This document shows, in pieces, positions 14,944-22,711 of a stretch of 52,565 nt of DNA (position 1 is the stretch's first letter; every line of letters begins with the position of its first letter). The position numbers and the translations under genes are program-made. The DNA is from Caldatribacterium sp964426875 (GTDB taxonomy: Bacteria; Atribacterota; Atribacteria; Atribacterales; Caldatribacteriaceae): positions 1 through 52,565 of the forward strand of contig CAYRSB010000013.1 of assembly GCA_964426875.1 (NCBI GenBank). Direction: 5' to 3'. The notes below the pieces were generated by a model that saw only the letters and a list, made by a program, of their open reading frames with translations, was not told the origin of the DNA and did not search any database.

Positions 14944-16350
14944 ATGATAAAGCTCGGCATTTTGACCTTCTCTGATGGCCGGTCTGTCGCCTATCGGGAG
15001 ATGTTACCCTTTAATCTCGAGTTTCAGAATCGTCTCATTGAGGCATTACAGAAAACAGGAGAGGTGGAAGTAGTAGCTGGTGAAAACATTATCCAAATGC
15101 CGAAACAGGCCAAGGCAGAAGTTGAACGGTTGAATCGCCTGGATGTCGATGGTGTACTTTTTCACTTTGCAGGGTGGGCTTTCCCTCATCTCGCCACGGT
15201 GGCTGCAGAAAACTGCCAAAAGCCGATCCTGCTTGTAGCCAGTTTTAATCCTAAGCATCCGAGCTTGATAGGCATGATTGCAAGTGGAGCATCGCTGGAC
15301 CAGGTAGGGGTTCACCATAGCAGGGTATGGGGAGACTCTTCTCGCCCAGAGTTTGTAGAGAGAATTCTCCGGTTTGGGCGGGCTGCCCGGGCGGTGAGCC
15401 GTCTGCGAGGACAGGTATGTGGTCTCATCGGGGGGAGAAGCATGGGGATGTACGTCGGTTCTGCAGACCCGAGCCAGTGGCAGTCGATTTTTGGCGTCGA
15501 TATGGAACACGTCGACCAGTTTGAAATCGTCCACAGGGCTTGGAATGTTCCCAAGGAAAAGGTTGAAAAAGCCCTCAATTGGTTGAAAGGGAGAGTAGGA
15601 AAGATTTTCTGGGACAACAAGAGCTTAACAGAGGAAAAGTTAGAGCTTCAGGTGCGTTCTTATTACGCCACAAAGGAAATCATACAGGATAAAGAGCTCG
15701 ATTTTGTGGCTGTGAAGTGTCAGCCAGAGTTGAGTGATTATTTGGTAACTCAGTGTTTGTCGCAGGCTTTTTTGAACGATCCCTACGATATGGACGGACC
15801 TAAGGAACCCGTAGTGTGTGCCTGTGAAGCGGACCTTGACGGTGCTCTGACAATGCAGATTCTCAAGTTGATGAGCGAACAGCCGGTTTTGTTCTACGAC
15901 TTGAGACATTATGATTCTCAGGACGATGTCTACGTGTTCAGTAATTGTGGATCGATGGCGACTTTCTTTGCTGCAAGGTCGAGCGTGCCGGATGAGAATC
16001 TGAAAAAGGTTTCTCTTTACCCACAGACCCCGTTTTATTACCCAGGAGGAGGGGCAGCCGTACAATATATGGCAGCACCCGGCAAGGTGACCTTTGCTCG
16101 TCTGGCAAGAAAGGCCGGAAGGTACTGGATGGTAGTTTTTGGAGGTGAGTTTATCGAACGTCCAGTTGAGAAGTTACGGGAAGCCTCCCTGGAGTGGCCC
16201 CAGGCCTTTGCTCGCCTTAGTGTTCATCCGGAAGTTCTCATTGAGACTCTCGGCTCAAATCACCTGCATACAGTGGCAGGAGATTATGTAGATTGCCTCG
16301 TTGAATTCTGTTCGATGATGGGTATCGAGGCGAAGGTTTTGGGGAGATAA
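14944..16350 (+). CDS. L-fucose/D-arabinose isomerase-like sugar isomerase
   Basis: At 468 residues this is a member of the FucI-like ketol isomerase family, which interconverts aldoses and ketoses with a divalent metal. Candidate metal ligands match the family layout: Glu295 in CACEADLDGALTMQIL, Asp319 in LFYDLRHYD, and a C-terminal histidine in GSNHLHTVAGDY (His440 or His442). SRLRGQVCGLIGGRSMGMY and PFYYPGGGAAVQYMAAPGKV are further family-like blocks. It has its own promoter and a purine-rich GGAAGGGGA Shine-Dalgarno. It stands between the dehydrogenases and an ABC importer, so it probably isomerises the imported sugar or the ketose made by the dehydrogenases. It could supply a pentulose that is then phosphorylated and routed to the microcompartment. 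The exact sugar is not known. Confidence 0.85.
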   Translation: MIKLGILTFSDGRSVAYREMLPFNLEFQNRLIEALQKTGEVEVVAGENIIQMPKQAKAEVERLNRLDVDGVLFHFAGWAFPHLATVAAENCQKPILLVASFNPKHPSLIGMIASGASLDQVGVHHSRVWGDSSRPEFVERILRFGRAARAVSRLRGQVCGLIGGRSMGMYVGSADPSQWQSIFGVDMEHVDQFEIVHRAWNVPKEKVEKALNWLKGRVGKIFWDNKSLTEEKLELQVRSYYATKEIIQDKELDFVAVKCQPELSDYLVTQCLSQAFLNDPYDMDGPKEPVVCACEADLDGALTMQILKLMSEQPVLFYDLRHYDSQDDVYVFSNCGSMATFFAARSSVPDENLKKVSLYPQTPFYYPGGGAAVQYMAAPGKVTFARLARKAGRYWMVVFGGEFIERPVEKLREASLEWPQAFARLSVHPEVLIETLGSNHLHTVAGDYVDCLVEFCSMMGIEAKVLGR

Positions 16351-16674
16351 TCAAAAGGTCATTGACAGGCAGAAGGAATGGGGAATTTCTCGAATGCTTT
16401 TTTGAATAATTTTCTTGTCAGACTATCCTGAAATGTTTGGCGTTTTCTTGTGCCCATTTTTCGGTCTTATTTTTGGTGGGGTCTTTGAACTGAACCCTTG
16501 ACACTCCGATTGCTTAATGTTATTATTCGTTTGGAAATTTGTTAAAAAAATATCATTTTTTGGGATAAGTTTTCCAAGAATAAAGGGAGGTGGTATCAGG
16601 GCAAAAGTAGGTAACGATTGGAGGTAGTGAGAGAGGAAGTTCCACAATTCTCTGGGAGAAAGGAAGGAGGTAAT
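16351..16674. other. intergenic region upstream of the ABC importer
   Basis: About 320 bp carry a strong promoter (16498-16526) and an AT-rich leader of roughly 140 nt ending in GGAAGGAGG. No intrinsic terminator for the isomerase gene was clear. The leader folds no obvious known riboswitch that I could recognise. Confidence 0.5.
16498..16526 (+). promoter_or_regulatory. sigma-70 promoter of the LIV-type ABC importer operon
   Basis: TTGACA (16498-16503) and TATTAT (16521-16526) are separated by 17 bp, close to consensus throughout. The start point would be near 16533, leaving a leader of about 140 nt. Confidence 0.75.
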
Positions 16675-17919
16675 ATGGTAAGAAAGTGGTGGTTTGGGCT
16701 TGTGGTAATTATGGTGGTTTTTGTGGTTGGTGTGGGTGTTGCCCTTGCTCAGGAAAAGATTAAGATAGGAGTAATGTTCAGCCTTACCGGCGTGGGAGCA
16801 CCGACGGGGCAGGCTCAGAAGGCGGCGGCCATGTTGGCCATAAAAGAGGTAAACGATGCGGGAGGTATCAAGATAGGGGGCAAGACGTATCTGATAGAAC
16901 CGGTCGTCAGAGATGATGAAACAAAGCCCGATGTCGCGGTTCGCCGATATCGGGAACTTGTCGAAGAAGGGGTTAAAGTTATTGTTTGCGGAACCTTTGC
17001 TCACGTCACCACTGCACTCAACGAGCAGGCCCGTGACGGGAGTGCGTTTGTGATAGCCGGCAACTCTATTGAGGAGAAGATTTTCCGCAAAGAGAATAAG
17101 GCTCCGTACTTCCAGACCTCTCAGGGCGCAGTCGACGCCATAGGTCGAATGACTGCAGAATATGTAATCAAGACCTTCAACCCGAAGTACGTTATTGCCT
17201 GTCTCCCTGACTATGCTTATGGCCATGGCGTTTCCGTGGGAATGAAGCAGGTTTACGAGAAACATCCCGATATCAAACTCGAATTCATATGGACTCCTGT
17301 GGGGACTCCCGATTTTACTCCCTACATTCTCAAGATTATCGAGTCTAAGCCCGATGTGGTGCAGATGGGGCAGTGGGGTACCGATGCTATCGAGATACTC
17401 AAGCAGTCCTACGAACTTGGCTTGAGTAAGTACACGAAGATTTTCTTCAACGCTATCGTTTTGAGCCTTGCCAAGGGTATTCCTCCCGAGGCTCTCAAGG
17501 GAGTCAATCTGGGAATGTGGCTCTATCACGATCTGAGTGGTCTTAAGGAAAAGGACCCTGCCACATTCGAAAATGCTGAGAGAATACGCAAGGCCTTCAT
17601 GGAAGTTGTCGGCGAACCCCCGGATGTTATGGCAGCCTATGCTTACACAGCAGCAAAAGAGGCTATTCGTGCTATAGAGCTTGCTCAGTCTACAGACCCT
17701 GCAAAGATGCATCAAGCCCTCTTGGAGAACCCGGAGTTTATGAGCTTTAAGGGGCCTGCCAAGTGGCGTCCCGATGGCAGACCCTTCTACAAATATGCCT
17801 ACTTCGTGGGTGAGGGAAAAGGACCCGAAGAGCGTGCTGACCAGTGGGATTTCGCGAAAATTATCGATTTCTTTGAAACAGAAGCTCTCTGCTTACCGCT
17901 TGAGGAGATGGGCTACTGA
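16675..17919 (+). CDS. livK: ABC transporter substrate-binding protein, LIV (Peripla_BP_6) type
   Basis: This 414-residue protein is the extracytoplasmic binding component of the importer. It begins with a signal peptide, VRKWWFGLVVIMVVFVVGVG ending ALA, before QEKIKIGVMFSLTGVGAPTG. It keeps the type I periplasmic-binding fold: RDDETKPDVAVRRYRELVEE, VIVCGTFAHVTTALNEQA, AYGHGVSVGMKQVYEKHP and AAYAYTAAKEAIRAIELAQ. The ATG at 16675 after GGAAGGAGG is clear. Families of this type take branched-chain amino acids, but also amides, urea and, in catabolic clusters like this, sometimes sugars or aromatic acids. Here the neighbours suggest a carbohydrate or polyol. A GC-rich hairpin after the gene would raise its expression relative to the other subunits. 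Confidence 0.92.
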   Translation: MVRKWWFGLVVIMVVFVVGVGVALAQEKIKIGVMFSLTGVGAPTGQAQKAAAMLAIKEVNDAGGIKIGGKTYLIEPVVRDDETKPDVAVRRYRELVEEGVKVIVCGTFAHVTTALNEQARDGSAFVIAGNSIEEKIFRKENKAPYFQTSQGAVDAIGRMTAEYVIKTFNPKYVIACLPDYAYGHGVSVGMKQVYEKHPDIKLEFIWTPVGTPDFTPYILKIIESKPDVVQMGQWGTDAIEILKQSYELGLSKYTKIFFNAIVLSLAKGIPPEALKGVNLGMWLYHDLSGLKEKDPATFENAERIRKAFMEVVGEPPDVMAAYAYTAAKEAIRAIELAQSTDPAKMHQALLENPEFMSFKGPAKWRPDGRPFYKYAYFVGEGKGPEERADQWDFAKIIDFFETEALCLPLEEMGY

Positions 17920-17927
17920 TGATGAAC

Positions 17928-17960
17928 AACCCGGGGCCCCTTCTTCCGGGGTCCCGGGTT
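17928..17960 (+). terminator. GC-rich hairpin between the binding-protein and ATPase genes
   Basis: A 13-bp stem (17928-17940 with 17948-17960, one G-T pair, 7-nt loop) has no good T-run after it. Such structures behind binding-protein genes usually act as partial terminators or block 3' decay, giving more binding protein than permease. Confidence 0.65.
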
Positions 17961-18002
17961 GCTTTATGAAGAACTTTTATTCCTAAGAGGGGGATTTTGC
18001 AG

Positions 18003-18770
18003 GTGAGTCTGCTCACGACGAGTGGATTGACGAAACGCTTCGGAGGCCTTGTAGCCGTCAATAATGTTAATCTCCAAATTGAGGAAAATGAAACCTTAGG
18101 AATCATCGGTCCAAACGGTTCGGGGAAGACCACGCTTTTCAATTTATTGACCGGCTTTTTTTCTCCCACCGCAGGTCGGGTTGTCTTTCAAGGTAAGGAC
18201 GTTACACGGCTTTCGCCGGAAGAACGAGTAGGAATGGGGATGGTACGCACCTTTCAGCTTGTCTCAGTGTTTGGATCTCTCAGAGTCTGGGAAAACCTGG
18301 TTCCCTGTGTCACCTGGAGAAACAACAGGTACCGTTCACTATGGAAATTCATGACCTCCTTGGCCGGGGATACGTGGATGGATTCCTTTGAGGCCTTGAA
18401 ACTTGTGGGATTAGAAAATTATGCTTATGCTGTGACTGCGAATCTTTCTTATGGTGACAAGAGGCTTCTTGAAATTGCTCTTGCGCTTTCCCTGAAACCA
18501 AGGCTTTTGCTTCTTGATGAACCGTTCAGTGGATTGAGCGATGTGGAGATAACAAAGGTACTTTCACTTTTGCAATCCATCAAAGGCAGGGTTACGATTG
18601 GCATCATCGAGCATAAAATATCAACCATTGTTGATTTTGTCGACCGCCTTTTTGTGATGAACGAGGGATACATTATCTGCGAGGGGAAACCACACGAGGT
18701 CCTGAGAGATCCTGTCGTTAATGAGTGTTACTGGGGCAAACAAGGAGCCATGAGTGGGTTTACTGTGTGA
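18003..18770 (+). CDS. livG: LIV-type ABC transporter ATP-binding protein (LivG)
   Basis: This ATPase of about 255 residues has Walker A GPNGSGKTT, Q-loop MVRTFQLVSVFGSLRVWENL, signature SYGDKRLLEIALALS and Walker B LLLLDEPFSGLS. The signature lacks the usual GGQ, reading YGDKR as is normal for LivG proteins. The GTG at 18003 is preferred because AGAGGGGG lies 9 nt ahead; a TTG at 17997 in the same frame is closer than ideal. It pairs with the second ATPase to drive the importer. A 27-nt gap separates it from livF. Confidence 0.92.
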   Translation: MSLLTTSGLTKRFGGLVAVNNVNLQIEENETLGIIGPNGSGKTTLFNLLTGFFSPTAGRVVFQGKDVTRLSPEERVGMGMVRTFQLVSVFGSLRVWENLVPCVTWRNNRYRSLWKFMTSLAGDTWMDSFEALKLVGLENYAYAVTANLSYGDKRLLEIALALSLKPRLLLLDEPFSGLSDVEITKVLSLLQSIKGRVTIGIIEHKISTIVDFVDRLFVMNEGYIICEGKPHEVLRDPVVNECYWGKQGAMSGFTV

Positions 18771-18797
18771 ACGTCTTGTACAGGAAGGAGCGGGGAA

Positions 18798-19487
18798 ATG
18801 CTCAAAGTAGTGGATGTTGACGTTTCCTACGGTCATGCGAGAGTGTTGCACGGCGTTTCTCTTGAACTTGAAACGGGGAAGATGCTTTTCGTTGTGGGAA
18901 GAAATGGTGCAGGAAAAACGACTCTTCTCAAGACCATCGTAGGATTGCTTAAACCGCTCAAGGGTTCTATTTATTTTGACGGTGGAGAGATAGGTGGTTT
19001 CCCTCCCGAGAGACTCTACCACATGGGTATTCGCTATGTTAATCAGGACAAAAAGGTCTTCAGTAACCTTACCGTTCGAGAAAACATTGAGATTGCTGCT
19101 TTTTCAAGCGGTGAACCTCTTCCACAGGCACTTGGAAAGGTCTTGACGATTTACCCCAAAATGAAGGAATTTCTCAATCTCAAAGCCGGTCAGCTGAGCG
19201 GTGGGCAAAGACAGATCCTCCTTATCGGGCAGGCCCTGGTTGGCGATCCGAAACTTCTCCTTGTCGATGAGCCTACGCAGGGTCTCGCGGCTGTAGTTAT
19301 TAACGAAGTTGCGAGGATTCTCCAACACTTGAAAGGGAAGGTATCAGCCATTATTGTGGAACAGAACCTTCCGCTCGTCGGTCAATTGGCGGACCAGGTT
19401 GTGGTGTTAAAAGAAGGAAAGGTTGCTCGTGTCCTGAGCAGCGCGGCGGAAATCGGTAATACTGCGCTTTTGGAAAAATCCTTGTGA
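18798..19487 (+). CDS. livF: LIV-type ABC transporter ATP-binding protein (LivF)
   Basis: This 229-residue ATPase is the LivF partner: Walker A GRNGAGKTT, GIRYVNQDKKVFSNLTVREN around the Q-loop, canonical signature LSGGQRQ, Walker B LLLVDEPTQGL and the switch histidine replaced by Gln in IIVEQNLPL, as is usual in LivF. It has the expected size and a GGAAGGAG Shine-Dalgarno. The two permease genes follow directly. Confidence 0.93.
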   Translation: MLKVVDVDVSYGHARVLHGVSLELETGKMLFVVGRNGAGKTTLLKTIVGLLKPLKGSIYFDGGEIGGFPPERLYHMGIRYVNQDKKVFSNLTVRENIEIAAFSSGEPLPQALGKVLTIYPKMKEFLNLKAGQLSGGQRQILLIGQALVGDPKLLLVDEPTQGLAAVVINEVARILQHLKGKVSAIIVEQNLPLVGQLADQVVVLKEGKVARVLSSAAEIGNTALLEKSL

Positions 19488-19514
19488 GTTCACTGGAAGG
19501 AAGGCTGAAGACTT

Positions 19515-20558
19515 ATGGGAAATGCTTTCACCAAGCAAGGGGTTGCGCTTGAGACTTTCGCCAGCGTAGGGAGGGAGCTGGTTCGGACCACCGGCAGACA
19601 GAGGGTTTTAGAACTTGTTGTTCTTGGCGGAGTCTTTTTGCTTCTTGTGCCTTTCTTAGGGGCTCATCGGGTGACAGACTTTGCAATTTTCTGCATTTTC
19701 GCTCTATCCTTTGATCTCCTGTACGGTTATATGGGCAGGCTTTCTTTTGGGCACTTACTTTATGTTGGAGTCGGAGCCTATGCTACTGCTCTTTCTCTCC
19801 AGTACCTCACTTCAAATCCCTTGCTGGCAATTGGGCTCGGGGTGGTGGTTGCCTGCCTTGCAGGGATGTTGGCGGGTTCTGCAGCGGTGAGGGCGACAGG
19901 GGCATGTTTTGCTCTGATCAATCTTGCTTTCAACAGGGTTGGGTGGTTTCTGGTGATGTCCCCCCTAAAGGATATCACGGGGGGCGAGAATGGCTTAAGT
20001 GTCAGGAATCTCAGTTTCTGGTATTTTAACTTTAGGAACCCGACATTTCGTTTTGGATTTGTCCTGGCCTCCTTGCTGGTTGCCTTTCTTCTGCTTCGAG
20101 CGTTGACTTCCTCTCCTTACGGAGTTCTCTTGCGTTCTATCAAAGAAGACGAAAGACGTGTACGTTTTTTGGGGTACAACACTTATTTTTATAAATGGTT
20201 GACTTTTGTCATTGCTGCCTCGGTTGCCGGTTTCGCCGGTGCGCTGACTGCCCTCAACTATGCCTATGTCAATCCAAACACGCTTGATGTTCATGCCAAT
20301 GGGGGAGTTATTTTTGCCTGTCTGATAGGAGGACCCGGTCGGCTCTATGGGGCAGTACTTGGAGGAATTATATATATGTTGATTACCAACCTCCTCCCGG
20401 TGTACTTCCAGCGTTGGGAACTCCTTCTTGGTATATCGCTTCTTCTCATTGTTTTTAGGTTCCGAGGGGGTATTTGGGGGAATTTGGAAACCTTTTATGG
20501 GAGAGTTGCCAACCGCAAAAATGCTGACCGCTCCTTGGAGGGAGGGATACCCCGATGA
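19515..20558 (+). CDS. livM: LIV-type ABC transporter permease (LivM)
   Basis: This 347-residue inner-membrane protein has about nine hydrophobic segments after a hydrophilic start of 35 residues. Family marks are FALSFDLLYGYMGRLSFGH, GVGAYATALSLQY, DITGGENGL and SIKEDERRVRFLGYNTYFYK, the last being the coupling loop that contacts the ATPases. The C-terminal tail NRKNADRSLEGGIPR is charged. It overlaps the next permease by 4 nt (ATGA). Confidence 0.92.
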   Translation: MGNAFTKQGVALETFASVGRELVRTTGRQRVLELVVLGGVFLLLVPFLGAHRVTDFAIFCIFALSFDLLYGYMGRLSFGHLLYVGVGAYATALSLQYLTSNPLLAIGLGVVVACLAGMLAGSAAVRATGACFALINLAFNRVGWFLVMSPLKDITGGENGLSVRNLSFWYFNFRNPTFRFGFVLASLLVAFLLLRALTSSPYGVLLRSIKEDERRVRFLGYNTYFYKWLTFVIAASVAGFAGALTALNYAYVNPNTLDVHANGGVIFACLIGGPGRLYGAVLGGIIYMLITNLLPVYFQRWELLLGISLLLIVFRFRGGIWGNLETFYGRVANRKNADRSLEGGIPR

Positions 20559-21388
20559 TGTACGCCGTCATGTATGGGTTAACAATCGGCGCAATACTCT
20601 ATCTCATATCTATCGGTCTTTCCCTTACTTTCGGTACCATGAGAGTGGTTAATTTTGCTCATACGATTACTTACACCATCGGGGCTTACATCCTCATAGC
20701 CTCGGTAAGGGCCCTTGGTATTCCTTTTTGGTGGGGGGGGTTGTTGGCGGTCTTGGTTGCCGCTTTGGCGGGGTATGGTATTGAGCGTTTCATTATTCGT
20801 CGTCTTTATGGCGAGTCATTGGACTATACCTTCATCGCCACCTTTGCAGTTTTCTTAATCGGGGTGGATATCGTTAAGTGGATATGGGGTGTATATCCTA
20901 AGCCGATCAGCGATCCGATAGGCAGGGTAGCGGATCTTGGGTTTATGGTCTTTCCCGTCTATCGCATTCTTGTAATACTTCTTGCGATCTTTGTGTTCTT
21001 CGGGCTTGAGCTTTTCATGAGAAAAACGATGGTGGGCAAAATCATTGTGGCAGCGCTGGACTATAAAGAAGGGGTACGTTGTCTTGGTATAGGAGTTGAG
21101 AAATACTTTGCCATAGCCTTTGTTCTAGGGAGTGTCCTAGCTGCTCTTGGCGGAGTTTTGTACGCACCCATTACGGCCGTACACCCCTATATGGGCCTCC
21201 ATGTTTTGCTTCTCTGCTTTGCCGTCGTGCTCACTGGGGGTATGGGGAATCTACGGGGGACTTTTCTTGCTGCCTTTGCTCTTGGCATGCTCATCTCTAT
21301 AGCTGGTCGCTACTGGCCGGCCGGATCGGAAATAGTGGTCTTTATGGCCATGGCAGTCGTCCTCTTTTTAAGGCCCATAGATATCTGA
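20555..21388 (+). CDS. livH: LIV-type ABC transporter permease (LivH)
   Basis: This 277-residue permease is mostly hydrophobic. The LivH pattern begins GLTIGAILYLISIGLSLTFG and MRVVNFAHTITYTIGAYI, and continues with ALDYKEGVRCLGIGVEKYFA (ATPase-coupling loop) and LTGGMGNLRGTFLAAFALG. It closes the five-gene operon of binding protein, two ATPases and two permeases, so the transporter is complete. Confidence 0.92.
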   Translation: MMYAVMYGLTIGAILYLISIGLSLTFGTMRVVNFAHTITYTIGAYILIASVRALGIPFWWGGLLAVLVAALAGYGIERFIIRRLYGESLDYTFIATFAVFLIGVDIVKWIWGVYPKPISDPIGRVADLGFMVFPVYRILVILLAIFVFFGLELFMRKTMVGKIIVAALDYKEGVRCLGIGVEKYFAIAFVLGSVLAALGGVLYAPITAVHPYMGLHVLLLCFAVVLTGGMGNLRGTFLAAFALGMLISIAGRYWPAGSEIVVFMAMAVVLFLRPIDI

Positions 21389-21683
21389 GAGGCTGTATTC
21401 CGAGGTTGGCAGAAGGGCTTGTACGGTCCAAGTGAGTCAAGGTGGGGCTTTTGAGAAATTGGGACCCGTTGAGCTTGCCGCCGGGATTGCCGAGGGGGAC
21501 AAGGGATAAATCCTCAATGTATAGTTTCTGTTGCTCGAGGAATGCCGGGGCGGTCAAGGAGTTCATGGCCCTCTTGGGGAATAGGGAGTATGGCTCTGCA
21601 GGAAATCGGAGAAGCTACTTGAAATATCTCGCGGAGTAGTGGTTCTAAGGAGGGATGCAGGAAAATTTGTGGTTTGAGAAGGT
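21389..21683. other. unexplained 295-bp region between livH and the second DeoR gene
   Basis: The two flanking genes converge here, but no clear T-run terminator was found. A GTG-started frame of 65 codons (21442-21639) is open; its second half (FMALLGNREYGSAGNRRSYL) looks protein-like but matched no family I know. It could be a small gene, a remnant, or chance. Confidence 0.3.
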
Positions 21684-22460
21684 TCATACCGTATAACACT
21701 TTATACCCAGGTCTTTGAGGATTTTGGTATATTTCTCTGGAATTCCAACATCGGTAATGACAACGTCAAATTCTTTGAGATCTGCAAAGTAGGCGGTAGT
21801 GATCCTGCCAAACTTCGTAGAGTCAACGAGAAGGAATTTAATATCCGATGATTCGATGACGGCTCTCTTTGTCTCGACTTCGTGAAAATTGGCACAAGTC
21901 ACACCGAGTTTCTCGTCTACCCCTGCTGCGGATACGAAGGCTTTGTTGGCTCTCATTTTTCTTATAAGGGCGATCCCTTCGGGGCTCTCAAACATCAGGG
22001 TATTTTCGTGGAAGTGACCTCCGGGAAACACGATCTGGCTATTCTTGTTGCGTTTGTACACGTTGAGGAGCGTGTTCAGACAGTAACAGACAATCGTGAT
22101 TTTCATATCGGGGAGAATGAATCCGGGGAGATGTTCCGTGGTTGAACCGGTATCGATGATGATGGTATCCCCTTCCTGGACGAAAGTGGCAGCTTTCTTG
22201 CAGATTTTAATCTTCTCTCTGGTCATTTGGAGCTGAGCTCGGGTTATGGTATACTCCTTTTCGTCTATGAGATTTGATTCTCTTCGCAAAATGGCTCCAC
22301 CGGGAATGAGTTTGAGAATTCCTTCTTCTGCAAGCTTGCGAAGGTCCCTGCGAATGGTCATACTTGAAACACCGAGTTTTTCGGCGAGTTCTTTAATGCT
22401 GATCACACCGCTCAGCGTAAGCTGTCTTCCTATGTAATCGAGCCTTTCGCTTCTTTTCAT
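21684..22460 (-). CDS. DeoR/GlpR-family transcriptional repressor, paralogue 2
   Basis: This repressor of about 258 residues is a close paralogue of the one at 12190. The helix-turn-helix reads LAEKLGVSSMTIRRDLRKLA, with SSMTIRRDLR, the recognition helix, identical in the two. The sensing domain keeps DTGSTTEHLPGF, FPGGHFHENTLMFESPEG and FLLVDSTKFGR. The start is taken as the ATG at 22460 behind GGGGATGAGG; in-frame ATGs at 22469 and 22475 are alternatives. It bounds the catabolic and uptake region on the right as the first paralogue does in its middle. Its promoter contains an inverted repeat, suggesting autorepression. The two repressors may share operators. Confidence 0.92.
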   Translation of the reverse strand: MKRSERLDYIGRQLTLSGVISIKELAEKLGVSSMTIRRDLRKLAEEGILKLIPGGAILRRESNLIDEKEYTITRAQLQMTREKIKICKKAATFVQEGDTIIIDTGSTTEHLPGFILPDMKITIVCYCLNTLLNVYKRNKNSQIVFPGGHFHENTLMFESPEGIALIRKMRANKAFVSAAGVDEKLGVTCANFHEVETKRAVIESSDIKFLLVDSTKFGRITTAYFADLKEFDVVITDVGIPEKYTKILKDLGIKCYTV

Positions 22461-22550
22461 TCGCCTCATCCCCATAATGCGATTTTAAGGAGTCCATCCC
22501 CGAGTGCCACACCTTGCCCAGGCTTTGACCGGAGACTTTTTCTAAATTTT

Positions 22551-22597
22551 TTAACATTTTTAGTTAAAATTTTACCAAAGGGCCCTATTTCCGTCAA
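22551..22597 (-). promoter_or_regulatory. promoter and operator-like repeat of the second DeoR gene
   Basis: On the minus strand TTGACG (22592-22597) and TAAAAT (22569-22574) are 17 bp apart. The perfect inverted repeat TTAAC-N7-GTTAA (22551-22567) lies directly downstream of the -10, covering the expected start point, the usual place for an autorepressor site. Confidence 0.6.
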
Positions 22598-22711
22598 CAC
22601 GTACCGTTCGTTGAGGGATTATTATCTTGGGAGTATACGTAACCCCAAAATGCACCGAAGTTTGTGCCGTGTTCGTGTTTTTACAAAAGTGGACTCTTTC
22701 TAGGCTCTTCT

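Noticed and set aside
16423..17715. Open frame of 430 codons on the minus strand
   Set aside because: It lies antisense to the substrate-binding protein gene, whose signal peptide, promoter and Shine-Dalgarno are convincing.
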